Part shown: positions 22,309-36,089 of the stretch, in pieces | How positions within the stretch are numbered: the first letter of the stretch is position 1 | Layout: every line of letters begins with the position of its first letter | NCBI GenBank assembly: GCA_034620365.1 | Contig: JAQGEQ010000270.1 | Span: 620,001-684,000, forward strand | Reading direction: 5' to 3' | Origin: Pegea sp. RAD2-039 | Taxonomy: Eukaryota > Chordata > Thaliacea > Salpida > Salpidae | Length of the DNA: 64,000 nucleotides | Made by a program: the position numbers and the translations under genes | Notes under the pieces: model-generated | Told to the model about the DNA's origin: nothing | The model's input: only the letters and a program-made list of their open reading frames with translations | The model's database searches: none

Positions 22309-24108
22309 TGAATTAAAATAAAAGTTAAAAAAAAAGATTTTTAAAAAATTGCTAAAAAGAAAAATTCAATGTCAGAAATGCCATCAACTTAATAATATCT
22401 CAGAGTTTATTTGTTCATAATAAATTTTAATAAATAGAAATAAATTAAGTAAACTGATAAATTTTAATAACTATTTTATTTTACAAATACCAGATGATTG
22501 ATAATTATTTTGTTTAATTTTAAATATAATTTAATTGATCATATAAAATTATTAGAAAAACTAATAAAACAATTGTTGCAAGTTTACAGAAATCTTATTA
22601 TCAAAATATATATTATTTGAATAACTTGCTGGGCTTAATTTAATGATTTAGCTCATTCTACAAAACTCTTATACAAATTTAAAAATTTTATCTGAATCTA
22701 TTAACATTTAAGTGAAAATTTAAACAACTAACTTTATATCAATTTGTTTTTAAACCGAAAGTATCAAATAATTTCACTATTGAATGTTGAAGTTAACATT
22801 TTCAGTTTAGGGGATTTTTCCAACTTTACAGAAAAGAGGGAAATTTTAAATGAAATTACTACAAAACTATTCTTTTTCAATTAAATATTAAACTTGCTTA
22901 TCTAAACAAACAGAACATGTATAAATACATAAGTACAGAATTAGAACATTTGTTTCTTCTACTTTCTTTTAACAAAAAGTTTTTTGGCTATCAGGTTTGA
23001 AAATGCTCGAATCTTGTTTAGATTAAATGACAATATCTCTAAATAAAAAATGAATTGTTTTTTCAACTACAAACATTACTACAAGCTTTTTGTTACCCCC
23101 TTTTCGTAGCATTCAACTTGCATTCAAAAATAAGAGTTTTTATGATTCATTAAATTAAAACAAACAGAACATGTACAAGTTGATAATTAAAGAATTATTA
23201 AAAACAAGAAAGCTTGAGTTTATTTTCAAAATTGATTGATGAAATTTTAACAAAACTTATGTATATTGAGAGGCATATTTCGGTTCTAGTTACTTTTCGA
23301 TAAATTAATAAGCTTTCTATAAATCGTTTTGAAACTTTATGTAATATCAAATTAGAGAAATGTTGGAATTCTTTCAAGAATTACTAAACTTTTATTGTCT
23401 CATATTCATTCAAATATTATATTGCTCAAACCACATTTTGACAAATAATTTGTGTGAAAAACATTAATATTTTTATCCCAGTAAAACCAAACGTTTGTAA
23501 GAACTACATAAAAATATGATTTGCTTTTGCGTACTTGAACCAAATAAAGAAACCTTTTAAGAGAACTATCAAGATCTTAGATGAACCAAAGTAATCCTAA
23601 GACTGTAGAAGTACAAGCTATCAAATGCAGGACTTTTCAGACGAATCAAGTCTTTCGTCGACGGCTGCTTGGTTTTATTAATGGAGAAGTTTTCTACATC
23701 CAAAAGTTAGACTTATTTTGAGCAACTAAAACTATCTAAAACTTCATTAAATCTAAAATAGCTGTTAAGCAATAAACCTAAAATCGATGCCTTGATAAAC
23801 GTTCTTTCAAAAAGATCAAATAAATAATAAAAGATCGAGTAAAGTTGTTTAGTTCAAACGAAACCAACGTCAAACTTAAATGAAATGTTCAAGAAAAAAA
23901 TGCGAAAAATTTTTTACGAAAAAGAACTTTCGTATGAACAACTTTTAAAGAAAATATATCATTTTGGTGTCTTTAAAAACTTAATAACTAATTTTGAGAA
24001 CAAAATGAAATTGACATCCAAAAGTGTCCCAACAATTTGTAGTTGTTCCCGAAATCAAACTCATGATGAGTCCAGGCAGATTTGTGATATGCAAAAGGCG
24101 GCAATTGA
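22309..24108. other. Spacer between REV1 and MAEA
   Basis: Contains the REV1 promoter side and the MAEA 3' UTR. AT-rich. The + strand frame at 23885-24151 is mostly the antisense of the MAEA last exon. Nothing else recognised. Confidence 0.5.
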
Positions 24109-26755
24109 TCACATGATGAAGAGCTTTTCTGCTTCCGACAAGTTGAACTGAGTATTCGTGCGCGGACAAACAACTTTTCCTTTAGAACAAATCTTTTGGA
24201 GACCCTAAAAGGAGAAGAATTGATCACAAAACCCTGAAAAGTCTTTGAAGTTCTCACGTGTTCTCCGTACACGTATCCATTGGGAAGCATCATTGGTTGG
24301 TTGTTTTCATTCATCAATTCTCCTGTGATGCAGCAAACAATTCTCGATTGAGCGCAATGAGCAAAAGGAAGAGGAAGGGCCAGTTTATTGAAGATTGGGG
24401 AGCAAACAGGGCATTCAAGTGATTTCTTCTTTTCGTCGTAACATTGACTATAAGATTTGTTATTATTAATTAAAATTTAAAAGTTCTGACATCTGTAGGA
24501 AATTGTTATGATGTGAAAATAACTCACTGAGTTTTCAGTCCTGCCAAGCCTGCTTGTAAGGTCACTTTAAAGATGGACAATTCACCCAATTGGTGAAGTC
24601 GATAGTTTTCATAACGAAATTTTTCTTTGATTTGCTTCCATCGCTTTTCAGATAGAAAATCAACATGACAAGGTAAAGGGCTATTTAAGTTGTACACAAG
24701 AAGTCCCATGACCTAAGGGTCAATAAAATATTGTTGAAAATCGAAAGAATAGAATAAATGTTTTTAGAAAACTAAAAGTAAAATAAATAGATAAAAGAGA
24801 AAAAGTGAAATTAGAATTGAGCAGAAATGAGATTTGAAAATTGATTTTGTTTTAAAGTTAGATTGATAAAACTTAGAGGAGAATAAATCATGTAAGAAAG
24901 TGACATCAGCTACTGCGTCATTTGGTTTTATATCAATTTACAATTACATTTAGAAATAGGAAGAGAGATACAACTAAATGATTTTATATAAAGAATTAAA
25001 GATGTAAAAAATTTGAATCTTAAATAACTTCTTACTAATATTTGGCAAGTAGTTTACAAAATGACTTATTTATAACGTCAAATCTAACCACTGATGAGTA
25101 ACAGCTGTTATTATTATGATTAAAACAATAATTTTTGATGCTGATAATTTAATATAACACTGAAAAAATAAAATCATCAAAAACCTTTGTAACTTCAGGA
25201 AAATTTAGCTGATCAATAGTAGCAAAATTCTTCCTAGCATGCCTGAAACAAAACCCAAATGTCAATAAATTGTTACAAACATCATACACACATTCAAACT
25301 TACAACACTGCTTGCATTTGTTTGTCTTGTCGAACTAGTTCAACAAATTGCTGAACATGCAAACTAAACTCCAAGTTACTTTTAAGTCGACGAAGTCGAG
25401 ATCTATTATCTTTGCACCAACGAAGACATGATTCAAGCTTCTTTTTATCGAGATCTTGTTCTACTTCCCAAGCTTGAATGAAAACTTCTGTGTTGACAAG
25501 ATCCTTAAACAAAAAATTCACTTTAAAATACGAAAGTAGAAAGATATTTTGTTAACAAACAAGATTATGTAGTGACATATTTCATCAATAAATAAATATC
25601 GGTTTGTTACGAACTGTAATATTGCATTCTTCTGCTAGTTTCACAGCTGTTGTATAAAACCCACAATGCAACAGATGATCAACAACCATACGATAAAAAC
25701 GGGTATTCTTCCAATCATTAGCCTCAGTTACATTTGGGCTTGCATATTTCTGTATAAAAAACAAAACTTATATATAAGCTAGGAAGTTTGAAGATGCACA
25801 AACCTTCAAGTGTTCAATTCGAAGTTTACACAATTTTGCACTACTTTCTTCACCATCAATTACATCATTTGCCTGCAAAAAAGTAATTGAAGATTTCAAC
25901 ATGACTTCAAATAAATCTCACTTTTCGTTTTGCTGTTTTAAGCTTTTCTAAAACTCCGTTGATTATTGTAATAGCCTCTCCTTTGCTCTTCCCTTCTTGA
26001 TCACTGCATCTACTTTCATATTGTTTAAATGCTTTATCCACACTACTTATTTCTCGATCAATCGTCTTTTGTGCAACTCGAAACCTCTTGTTAAGTAATT
26101 CGTATGGAACCTAAATTGTTACAAGTATACATTGTAATATTAAAAAGCAACAAAATTTAATGATTATAAGAATTTTATAATATATGTTGAAAGTAGAACT
26201 TTTTAATAAAATATTAGGTCAAGTATATTAACAAAAATATAGAATATATTACACATCAATAGATTCTATATATGTTATTCTCACATTTTAACAAAATAAC
26301 AAAGCAAAGTTAATAAGCAAGTTTAATAACAAAGCAAAGTAAAAATACTAATGAAAATAATTATTGATTTAAACCATTTTATCATAAAAAATATCATTAA
26401 AAGCAGTTTAAAAATGTTTGATTTGTAGACAATTTGTTTTCATTTAAAAATGACAAAATTATTTCTCATAAATTTTGAGAATGTGTGTTAGCAGGAGATG
26501 CTCTGTACAGGCACCCTCTTTTGCATTTATTGAAATAAATAAATAACAAATTATAGATTCATATGAACATCTAATCATACAATTTTAAAAAATACATTAA
26601 AACATTAGAGATTTAATAAAGTTAAAACAATTTAATAGTAATAAATTAAATGATCAAACACTATTTTAAAAGTATCAAAACTTTTTGCTATTAAAACTAA
26701 CTTTTAAAGTTCCATATTCCTGGCATTTTAAATCCATACCATTTAGTGAAGACAT
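24109..26755 (-). CDS. MAEA: MAEA / Fyv10-type subunit of the CTLH (GID) E3 ubiquitin ligase
   Basis: RING-like subunit of the multi-subunit CTLH ubiquitin ligase. Nine exons: 26755-26702, 26110-25922, 25872-25804, 25749-25615, 25503-25304, 25242-25185, 24712-24528, 24447-24258, 24204-24109; 391 aa, close to the family's usual size. The N-terminus reads [17 protein letters not shown], which fixes the small first exon with its GTTAGT donor. A coiled coil, a LisH segment ([22 protein letters not shown]) and a CTLH segment ([20 protein letters not shown]) follow. The C-terminal degenerate RING has [18 protein letters not shown] and [20 protein letters not shown]. Intron 1 contains a solo LINE 3' tail in the opposite direction. 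Confidence 0.96.
26477..26548 (+). mobile_element. Solo LINE 3' tail (copy C)
   Basis: GAGAATGTGTGTTAGCAGGA to the terminal CATTTATTGAAATAAATAAATAA matches the last about 70 nt of LINE copies A and B. Only the 3' end was inserted, antisense in MAEA intron 1. Extreme 5' truncation is normal for target-primed insertion. Confidence 0.85.
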
Positions 26756-27370
26756 AATGATCTTGAAAACAACTTTAATAAACTTAAAAATTGTTTTTAT
26801 AATAATGATAACACCTTATAAAACAAATTACAAACATCATCTTATAGTGCTTAAAAAGTTTAATTAATTTTTTTATATATAGTCAAATGAAGAAAATATA
26901 CTTTATAAAAAAATAGCTGGATACACAAAATGTAGTGACCATTATAAAAATACTTTTAAAAGTTGTATAGAAATTGCTTTTCAAAAAAAATGTTTCAAGC
27001 CTTGATACTTTAAAAACATAAAAATGATTTAATAAAAAGAAAAGTATAAAACATTTAGCTTGAATTAAAACAGGTAAAGAAAAAAAAACAGAAGATGAAA
27101 CTTTTGTTTTTAATAAATGTTTTGCATTTTTTCAACAATTTTAATTAAAAGAGTATATAAGCAAAATAATTTTTTTAATGTTTATATACATTATAATAAA
27201 GTTTAACTTAAAAACATTAATTAAAAAAACCCTTGAAAAACTGCAAAAGTGTTGTACAATAAATAATACTTGCAATCACAAGAAAACTCTTATTTCAACA
27301 GATACAACAAAGATTTGTTCATAGTAACTAGAAAAGAAAGAGGTATAAAGCAAACGAATGGGTAGTCTTG
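26756..27370. other. AT-rich spacer
   Basis: MAEA upstream region; no coding signal seen. Confidence 0.4.
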
Positions 27371-27458
27371 CAACAAACCATGATTCTATATACAACAAAC
27401 TATGATTCTATATGCAACAAACCATGATTCTATATACAACAAACCATTATTCTATATA
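27371..27458. repeat. Four tandem 22-bp repeats
   Basis: Unit CAACAAACCATGATTCTATATA, here given as CAACAAACCATGATT followed by CTATATA, repeated four times with one or two changes per unit. Intergenic, upstream of MAEA and downstream of IMPA. Confidence 0.85.
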
Positions 27459-27899
27459 CAACAACTACATATAAATAAAGAACCTGAGACCAAACTCAAA
27501 TTTATTTTTAACATTCAACATTCAACAAAAAAAAAGCAAAATTTCTTCTATTATTAACATTTTTAATCTAAACCAAATATAAGGCCTAAATATAATTAAT
27601 AAAAATTAAACACATATAGAATCCAAATTAGTAATAAGAATACAAACAAAAAATTTCAGTAAAAATGATTTTTTTGTTCAATAAATTAAAGGTAAATACT
27701 TCGATAAATAAAGGTATAATTCTCAAATCTTTTAAGAAAAGAAGTATTTAGATATTATCAAAGCACATATATTCGTCCCAAAGAAGAGTTCAGCTCTTCC
27801 ACATGAATTCCTCATCTTAAAAAAGATATTACAAAACTTGGATCTGTCAAAAGATCATTCGCCAGTAAAGCTTTTCTTAGATGTGGCATACATTTTTCC

Positions 27900-28225
27900 T
27901 CATCGAAAAGCCGTCTCTACAAGCTAATTATTAAATCTCTGCAATATCGACGCCTTTTGCTGGCCTTGTATTTCAAGTTATCAATGGTTTTTGCCATCTT
28001 AACCTCATAGAAAACTTTTAAGGTCGCAATCTCTCATACATTCTGAGAGGCTCTTTCTTCAAAATTAAACCGCTCAACAACTTGAATAACACCCAGTGTA
28101 GTAACAGCTTTTTTAGAGTAACCAAAGTTTGGAATTCTCTTCCCGATTCCACCACTACATAAGAATCTATCGCATCTTTTAAAATTTTGTATGTAAAAGA
28201 TTTTAGTATCATTCTTAACAAGTGA
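27900..28225 (+). mobile_element. Decayed LINE C-terminal fragment (copy E)
   Basis: The broken + strand frame shows a LINE-like end: a YRRLLLALYFK stretch near 27925 and FFRVTKVWNSLPDS near 28110, the common F-x-R-x-x-x-x-W-N-S-LP pattern at the end of CR1/Jockey-group proteins. Stops interrupt it. The sequence differs from copies A-C, so it is another family or much older. Confidence 0.5.
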
Positions 28226-28704
28226 TATGTAACACCGCCAGTTTCTTCACTTCCTTCTTCTATTTTGTCATAACAAATCTTTGATCCATTCTTTACGTTT
28301 TAGCTATTTTTCTGCAGTGTTTTTATTCTTTCTGTATTAATCTTAAATTGTAATACCTAAGACCTTCGAATTACTTCTTTGCTCATAATACTTAGTTATT
28401 GTTCGCTTTAAGAGATATTGAATTTTTAACTCGCAGCCACGCGTTGAATGAACTAATAAATAAGATTGAAACTGTACTTAAGTACTTATAACTTTAAAAA
28501 ATAACTTCAAAATACTTTGATAAAAATTACAAATGTACTTTTGTTTTATTTATTTATTTATGTTAAACTTTTGAAAAATTAAACCTAAATTAAGTTTTTT
28601 TTAAATCTAAAGATAAATTAGAAAAGTATAAATTATTGAAATGTCTCTTATACCAAGAAAGGTGAAAACTGAATAAAATATTTTAGAAGATAAATTGGAA
28701 TGAT
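28226..28704. other. Spacer downstream of IMPA
   Basis: Contains TTTATTTATTTATTTA near 28548-28563, which on the - strand offers overlapping AATAAA signals about 145 nt after the IMPA stop. Otherwise empty. Confidence 0.4.
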
Positions 28705-30394
28705 TTAGTCTCGAGGTAGCTCAAGTTGAAACTGAATGCGTTCCTTTATAGCACGAGCAATTTGAAGGTTACAAGCGCATATAACTCTTCTGGCCATTAA
28801 ATCCATTTGACTACCTGAAAGCATGATTTTTATACAAACAGTTTCATATAAAATTATTTTTATTGATTTAAACCTGATGTATCGATACAAACTCCACCAG
28901 CTTCTTCAACAATTACTGAAGCTGCACAATAATCCCAACAATGCATCCCAAATTCATAGTAGCCTTGAGCAACACCAAGAGCAACCTGGCACATGTTAAC
29001 AGCTGCAGTTCCAAATGATCGAATCCTGAAATCGATTAATTAAGCTTTTCAGCAATCAAACAAATTTCCAAGTACCCATGGACTGGTGTTGATAACATAG
29101 ACTTCATGTTTGCAAACACCTTATTCATAATTTCTTCTTCTCTTGAAGAACCTAACTCAGTCATTATGAGAGATTGAGTGAGATCTGTTTAAAATTTAAG
29201 ATAATCAAAAACTTATAAATAGATATTTACAAATATAGTTTCTCATGTATCTACTATTTTTTGTAAATACTACTATAAACCCCTTTATTAGGCGCTACTA
29301 AAACTAAGCACACAAAGAACTTTTGAACGAAATAAATTTTGGCATAGAGGTCCTAACCAAAATATGATAACAGCATTTACTAGACTAGACAAGTATCATC
29401 AAGTTAATGCTATGGCATAATATAATAACTATTTCGGCACCACAGATAATATTGTTTAAATCTAATGTAAAAAATAAATAATTTTGAATTTTTACTAAAA
29501 TTAAATAGTTAAGAAGTTTGAAGAAGAAACAAACCTGTTTCTGCAGAGACTTTTAGTCTGACATCATTACAATATGCTCCTTGTCCTCTGATAGCTGTAA
29601 AGAGTTGATCTTGAATTGGGTTATAAATAATTCCAGCTGTTGGTTTCCCATTTAAACAAAATCCGAGACAAATTACAATTTGAGGCAACCTTTAGAAGAG
29701 AAGACCTAATTTAATACTAGTTTAGATTTTAAGTAACAATCTCAATTTAAAATATCATTAAATCTTGAAATAAATCCATTAAAACTCTTGTAAATATAAT
29801 TAAATGAATCAAACGTCATTTTGAGACATACTATATTTTAAAAGTATATAAAAATCATTAAAGAAATAGTTTAACATTTTTATTGAAATTCTTTTACTTT
29901 CTACCTATGAACAAAATTAGTGGTTCCATCAATAGGGTCAATGATCCAAGTTGGTTCATCTGTCAGATTACATTCAGCACCACCAGCAGTAGATTCTTCT
30001 CCAATAAACCTTAATGTTTACATTAAGTTTTCAAAGATTGGTTGTCTCAATTAGAAAAGATTAATTTGAAAAAAATCTTTAGACTCACTTATGAGTTGGA
30101 TATTTTTGTTTGATTCCATTTATTAAAAGTTTTTCAACAAGTTCATCAGTTTCTGTGACTAGATCAGAAGGACTAGACTTAGTTGATACTTGTGAATTTC
30201 CAGAAAAAGCCTTTTTTATAGTCTGAAAACAATCAAGTATGAAAAAATAAAATATTAAATCATAATTTTTAAATTCCTGTAAAGAAAAATTTTCAGGAAA
30301 TTATTTGTTTAAGAAATAACAAAAAAATGTCTACTTTTCCAGTTTCTTTGACCAGCGTTGAAGCAAAATTTACAAGCTCAGAAAGATCCATCAT
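28705..30394 (-). CDS. IMPA1: Inositol monophosphatase
   Basis: Hydrolyses myo-inositol monophosphates to inositol in phosphoinositide recycling; cytosolic, Mg-dependent, lithium-sensitive in the family. Seven exons: 30394-30335, 30222-30089, 30009-29905, 29689-29535, 29184-29076, 29025-28874, 28814-28705; 274 aa against about 277 in vertebrates. Metal ligands are all present: GEES (Glu70), [12 protein letters not shown] (Asp89, Asp92) and CWDYCAA (Asp219), followed by the EEAGG loop. Two ATGs are adjacent at the start; I took the first. Introns 4 and 6 have GTTTGT and GTTTAA donors. A single copy stands here, so IMPA1 versus IMPA2 type is not resolved. Confidence 0.95.
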
Positions 30395-32245
30395 TCAGAT
30401 ATTCAAAACAAAAATCTATTTGAACAATCAATAGTTAAAATTTAAAAAATGTAAATTAAAACCATAAAATTAATTAAGACTAAAATTAATTACACAATTG
30501 TTTAAATGTGTATAATAACCTATAGGCAATTTACTTAAAAACATTTCAATTATTATGTCTTAAATTATACAAAGCCCACATTTAATTAAAAAAAAACATA
30601 ATATCTTCTAATTATATAATATTTACAAACTTCTTGAAAGTATCTTAAAATACCTTTTAAAAATATGGCCGACTTTCTTTTGTTAACTCGTTATTGCCAA
30701 GTCGTTTTTAAAAATGGATTTTCATTAGTTTTTTATAAGCTTAAGTAATATATACACACATCTGTTGTATTTAAACTTTATAATAATTAGATACGTCTTT
30801 ATATAAGCAATTTTAAAAAAATTAAAAAAAACCTGATTTATAATATATTTTTTGGAGCATATAGCGACATAATAAGCGTATTTCTTTACTAAAAAAATAC
30901 AGTACTTCAGATGCAATGAAAATCTTTCATGCCACTACTGAACGTTCTTTGAAAATATTTGCAGCAAAACACTTTTTGATGGCACTCTAGGTATGCTACG
31001 AAGAGAATTTTGCATAAGAAAGAAAACGTTTTTGTAACTTTATCCACCTTTATGAGTATATGTAATGCATAGAAACATATGAAATATTTGTTTATAGCTA
31101 AATACTTGAGCATACAAAAATCATATATCAGAGTTAGTAAGTGAGTGTCTAAAGAGTTACATTTAGTTGCTTAATTGTATTTAGCAGATTACAACGCTTC
31201 GATTGGAATCTTACCGTTAGAATTCATGATAGTCCATTAAAGAACAAAGTATTCGAAAAAATTAGTTTGAGATGATAATTTATTATTTTGCATTTTAACA
31301 TCTTAAGTTATTTATTGTTACAAATTTATAATGCATTTAAATTGATTGTCCTTCAATTTTCTACATTTTTCATATTTTTGAATCACCGAGCTTATAAAGT
31401 TGTATAGAAGTCTGTTTAGCAATCGCTCTTAATTTTTCTTCGTGAATGGATTTATGAATCAAATGACGAACTTTTTAACTATTCTTATAAGTGAATAATT
31501 TTGAGTAGAAAAAATGAAGTTGAAATTATTTCAAGTAGTACCATTGTAGTTAGCAAATTATTACCTCTTAGTTCTTTGGAATTGTTCTGTCTATAGAATA
31601 AGTTTCAAAAAATTTTCTTGTACTTGTAAATTTACTTTTATAAAAAATTCCATTTCTATGTTAATCGACCTTATACTAACTCTAAATTCTTGAAATAATA
31701 CTCTTAATAAGTATACTTTTAAAAATAAACTAAATGAGAAATAAGATTAGGAAAGAAACTTCAAAGATCATATTTTCCACATAAATACGACTTTGAGTCA
31801 GATTATAAATCTCATATAACTTAACCAATCACAAAAAAATTTCAAAGTGATCAGTTTGCTAATAAATTAAATTGTTTGAATAAATCTAATTTAAGATTGT
31901 TTATTTTTGTCTAATTAATTTGACATTTTATCTTAATTTCACTAATTAAATGTTTTTCTTGAAATTTGTACCTTTGTATGTAGAATAATTCTGTTATTTA
32001 TAAAAATATTTTGTGAGGGAACTTGATTAACTAAAAAGATTTTGAATTAATTGGAATACACATGACTAATAAAAATAATAATTATAAATATAATGTATAG
32101 TCACAAAAATTGCGTAAATTTGACAAAATAGTGAAAAACATTTATGAGCAATTATAGAAAAAAGTTTATTAAATCTTAAAACAAAACTGATCAGAAAGAA
32201 GAATAAAATTTATCGAAAAAATGAATCTGAAATAGTTGAGTAATA
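30395..32245. other. AT-rich spacer between IMPA and the tetraspanin
   Basis: Two - strand frames (30725-30916, 30907-31113) are AT-driven and show no domain. TTTATT at 32165-32170 reads AATAAA on the - strand 76 nt past the tetraspanin stop and is a likely poly(A) signal. Confidence 0.5.
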
Positions 32246-33583
32246 TTAGTTAGCCGGCACAGCAACCTGTTCAATGTTTCTTAAGTTCTTCTTTAGACTT
32301 TTGTAATGATGATAAAGACAACATGATGTAATTACAATCACATTCTATAAAAAAAAATTGTTTCAGTACAGAAAATTAGACTACAATTGAACAATTTGTA
32401 ACAATAAAATGTTTTTTATTTACTATTTGAATGTTACATTTCAATGAATGATTTATATTTGACTCAAACTTTTTCTAAGACTTATTTAAAAAGGACTTGA
32501 ACAGTAAATATAAACTATTTATTCAAATGAAATTAAGCTTGTGGTACCTGCACGGACAGAATACTAATAAAAATTCCTGAAATAATCCAATAAAAATTTG
32601 CCATAGCATCAATACAACCAATAGTATGAAATAATTCTTCATTATCTCCTTTGAGACATTCCTTATCATCTAAATCTTTGCAACAAGACGAAGGAAGATG
32701 CTTCCAGTCTTTATAGCCATCAAAACCACAGCATGAAAACTAAGCAAAATAAATGTTGCTTGCTTTATACCACCATTATAACATTATTACATGGTTAGTT
32801 TTATGAGCATTCCATAAGTTCGACTTCAGAATAAAAATGAGGCGAGTTTAAAACTTACTGATATTTGAAGAATTCTCCATAGAGCAAGAGTAGGTGAGTC
32901 TTTTCCATCAGTACCCATAGAATTTTGGATTGTTGCTTTCACAGTGGAATAGAAAATGAACATCAGTATACACACCGCAACTTGTGCAAATAATAGAAGA
33001 AAAACAACTCTCGAATACTAAGTATAAAGAAACATTGATTCAATTGAATTTTGTTTAATTTTTAGATTTAAGTAATTTTGTAGACTATATTTACAAGTGC
33101 AAGAAGTAAAGTGGTCCTTCTTGCAGCTCCTATACATCCAATAATGGAAAGAAGAGTGAGTAAAAAGCCAAAACCAATTAGAATGTAAATAGAGAACATT
33201 CTTTCATCGACAAAAATCATGCCCACCGCCATAAAGCTAAAGGTGTTCACTAAGGATTCTGAATTTACTACAATCCATACACAAATCCCTAAGATTACCC
33301 CACCAATGAGCTAAAAAATATTCACGTTGTAACGATGATGACAGTAAATTTATCAATAATTAAAAGTTAATAAACTGATGATTAATTGTTAACATCTCAG
33401 AACTATTCTAAGGACTATTATGTAAAAAACAATCTTAGTTTGTTTCAATATTTCATTATTTTTCTCAAATCTTAGATACCTATAATATTCATGTTATAGT
33501 TTTTTATTTAAATGACTCACTATAAAAAGAATATTGACCCAAATAAGGAAGACACGAATCATTTTGAAAAGTTTTTCATCCAT
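32246..33583 (-). CDS. Tetraspanin
   Basis: Four-pass membrane organiser of protein microdomains. Five exons, all phase 0: 33583-33521, 33310-33095, 33017-32859, 32739-32548, 32344-32246; 242 aa. The pattern is typical: a short cytoplasmic start with the first helix (FLIWVNILFILIGGVILGICVW), second helix with the conserved GCIGA, third helix (VVFLLLFAQVAVCILMFIFY), and a large extracellular loop with the signature CCG (SCCGFDGYKDW), a second CC pair (SSCCKD) and a late GC. The last helix and a short lysine-rich tail follow. Six loop cysteines are visible. I cannot say which vertebrate tetraspanin it corresponds to. Confidence 0.92.
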
Positions 33584-36089
33584 GTTTATTGCTGAGCGTG
33601 ATAAATTAGAAAAAAGGGTGCTGTAACAACTTTAAAATTTTCATAATTCAAAAAGCTGTCTGACGTATAAAAAACCTATGATACATGTAGAAAAAATATT
33701 TTAGTATGTTTTCAAACATTTTAAGTAATGCTTAAAAATTATTTTTTAAAGTTACTTAAATCGTAATTGAAATAATATTCTAGAATTGAAATCACAATTA
33801 AAAAAGTTTCATACAAAAGACAATGAAAAAAACACAGAACAGATTACAAAAGTATTCTAAGATATTTTTTGTTGACTGATTAAACTTGATAAACAAACTT
33901 TTAAATTATATTCAATAAATGTATTTGATAAGATAAACAAAAATGTTAAAAAATCACCTAAACATTTGTATATTTTTCACATTCTATTTTAGTTAAGACA
34001 CTTAACAAAAAAACTTTAAAAAATGAAACTTTGGAATAAATATTCATTTGCAATTTTGTAATCATACTGACTTGAAAAAAAATTATCTTTAAGCAATAAA
34101 TATTTTTAAGTAAAGAAAATTTACATTTTAAAAAGAATTTGCAAATTTTTGCAATCATTAAAACTAAAGACAGAAGACTAAACTCTTTATACAAATGAAA
34201 TAATACGCTAAATAGGAAGAAGCTTTATGGAAAAAATATTTATTTTGTTAAAACAATCAGTTTATAGAAGTAAGTTTAATTCGCTGTTGATAAAAAAATT
34301 GATAAATCAACTAATATGTGGAACTTATTATTTAGTAATACAGTGAAATAAACAATGATCACTTTTTTATTTAAATTCAAAATATAAATTAGTAATTAAA
34401 CAAAGTGGTTGTTTTATAATATGTTCTATGAATTAAAAGTAAACTTGAAAAAAGTTAAGCGATGAGGTGAGAACAGAAAAACCTTTAAAAATCAATGCCG
34501 TCTAGGCTCGTTTCTTAAAGATAATCCAAAAAGCTATTTTAGACAAAATTCTTAAAGAAGTGAAAATAATTTAAATTTTGTATAGCTTATTTCTTTGATT
34601 AAAATCTGATATTTTATTAAATTATAACGGAAGATTTGCTGACTAAGTGATGACTTAGTATAGATGCCTTATGTAACAAACTTTCTTAATTATTTCAAAA
34701 TTAATTATGGCATTCATTTTTGTATTAAATAATACTGCACTGATACTTAACTAAATTTTTTGTCATGAAATAATTGTCATGCAAAGCCTATGCTATAATG
34801 TTAACAATTTAGAAATTTAAGTATGTTAAAAAACTTCATTTATAAATAGCTACTACCTTCAAATGAATTAAAAAATTATTTTATAGTAGTGAGTTTCAAC
34901 AACAGGATATATCGTCACATGACGCAATATTTTGTATCTTAGTGAATTCTGCTTATTTTTAAACAATTAATTAAAGCTGTACAAAAAAAATTAAACAGAT
35001 TTTAAAAGATATCACAGAAAGTAAAATAATGCATTTTTCAGTAAACTATTAAGTATGTATTATATCTAATGATAAAAAGTTTTCATTAAATAATCAAAAT
35101 TATTACTGGTAAATAAATAAATTTATTTGAACTTTCACCTCTAAAACTAAACTCATTCGTTTTATTAAATATAATCTTATTTGAATTATAAACACAAAAG
35201 TATTTATACATCATGTCTACAAAATGTGACTTGATTTAAATAACTCACTTCTGATAAATATTTATCATAAATCGATAAAACCATAGAAATTGTAAAGTTA
35301 TTTTATCTGAAGAATATATATGATGTACCTGTTTCAAATCACTAATTAAGCTTTATTTTTATGAAACGTTTATTGAATCTTTCATTGCGTTTCAAAAAAT
35401 TATGGTTTGTAGTGACTAATAATATGACCATTTGATACTTTTTTTGCTACTTCTAATATTTAAAGCAGTTTTTTACCTAATTAGTGATAAGTAGTTAAAT
35501 TGTTTTGTAGAGTCACAAGAAAATTTTATTTATTTTTATATTAAAAAAGTTTCATGCATAACTTGGTAACTAGTCATTTTCTTAAAGTTCACTTCTGTAT
35601 ATACATTTTGTTACTTTTGAAATACAAATAACACCGGCCGTGTATTCTGTTAACAGCTTTTTTCCATTTTATAACTATTTTTTAAACTTTTAAAATATTA
35701 ATTAGATGTTCAAAATATTTAATAAAAAAGTAAACTATATAATGTTAGCTTATAGTTGAGTAACATTCTCCAAACTTATTTTTAAATAGTTGAAATTATC
35801 AAGATAAGGTTAACCAATTTCATAATATTTAATAATCCTAACAATAATTATATAAAAGTATCTAAAAAATCTTTTAATTTTCAATTAACAACTTTTCAAT
35901 TACTACGAGTAAGCAATTTTTATTGTAAATTACACACGTGTATTGCAAACGCTAAAAATAGAATACCAGAGATGAACATAGCTGTTAATGATGTTTAAAT
36001 TACTCAGGGAAGAAAAATCGAGTAAAAAATTAGAAAATTTTATTTTGTTTCAATTTACATTTTTACGAGGACTTCGAGATGAACGATTG
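33584..36089. other. AT-rich spacer between the tetraspanin and Beclin
   Basis: About 2.5 kb without recognisable coding or repeat content. TTTATT at 36039-36044 (AATAAA on the - strand) lies 46 nt past the Beclin stop and is a plausible poly(A) signal. Confidence 0.5.

Noticed and set aside
23885..24151. + strand 88-codon frame
   Set aside because: Overlaps the MAEA last exon in antisense, and the rest is AT-driven.
30725..31113. Two overlapping - strand frames upstream of IMPA
   Set aside because: Composition is that of AT-rich spacer (Ile, Lys, Phe, Tyr); no domain, and no splice link to a neighbour.
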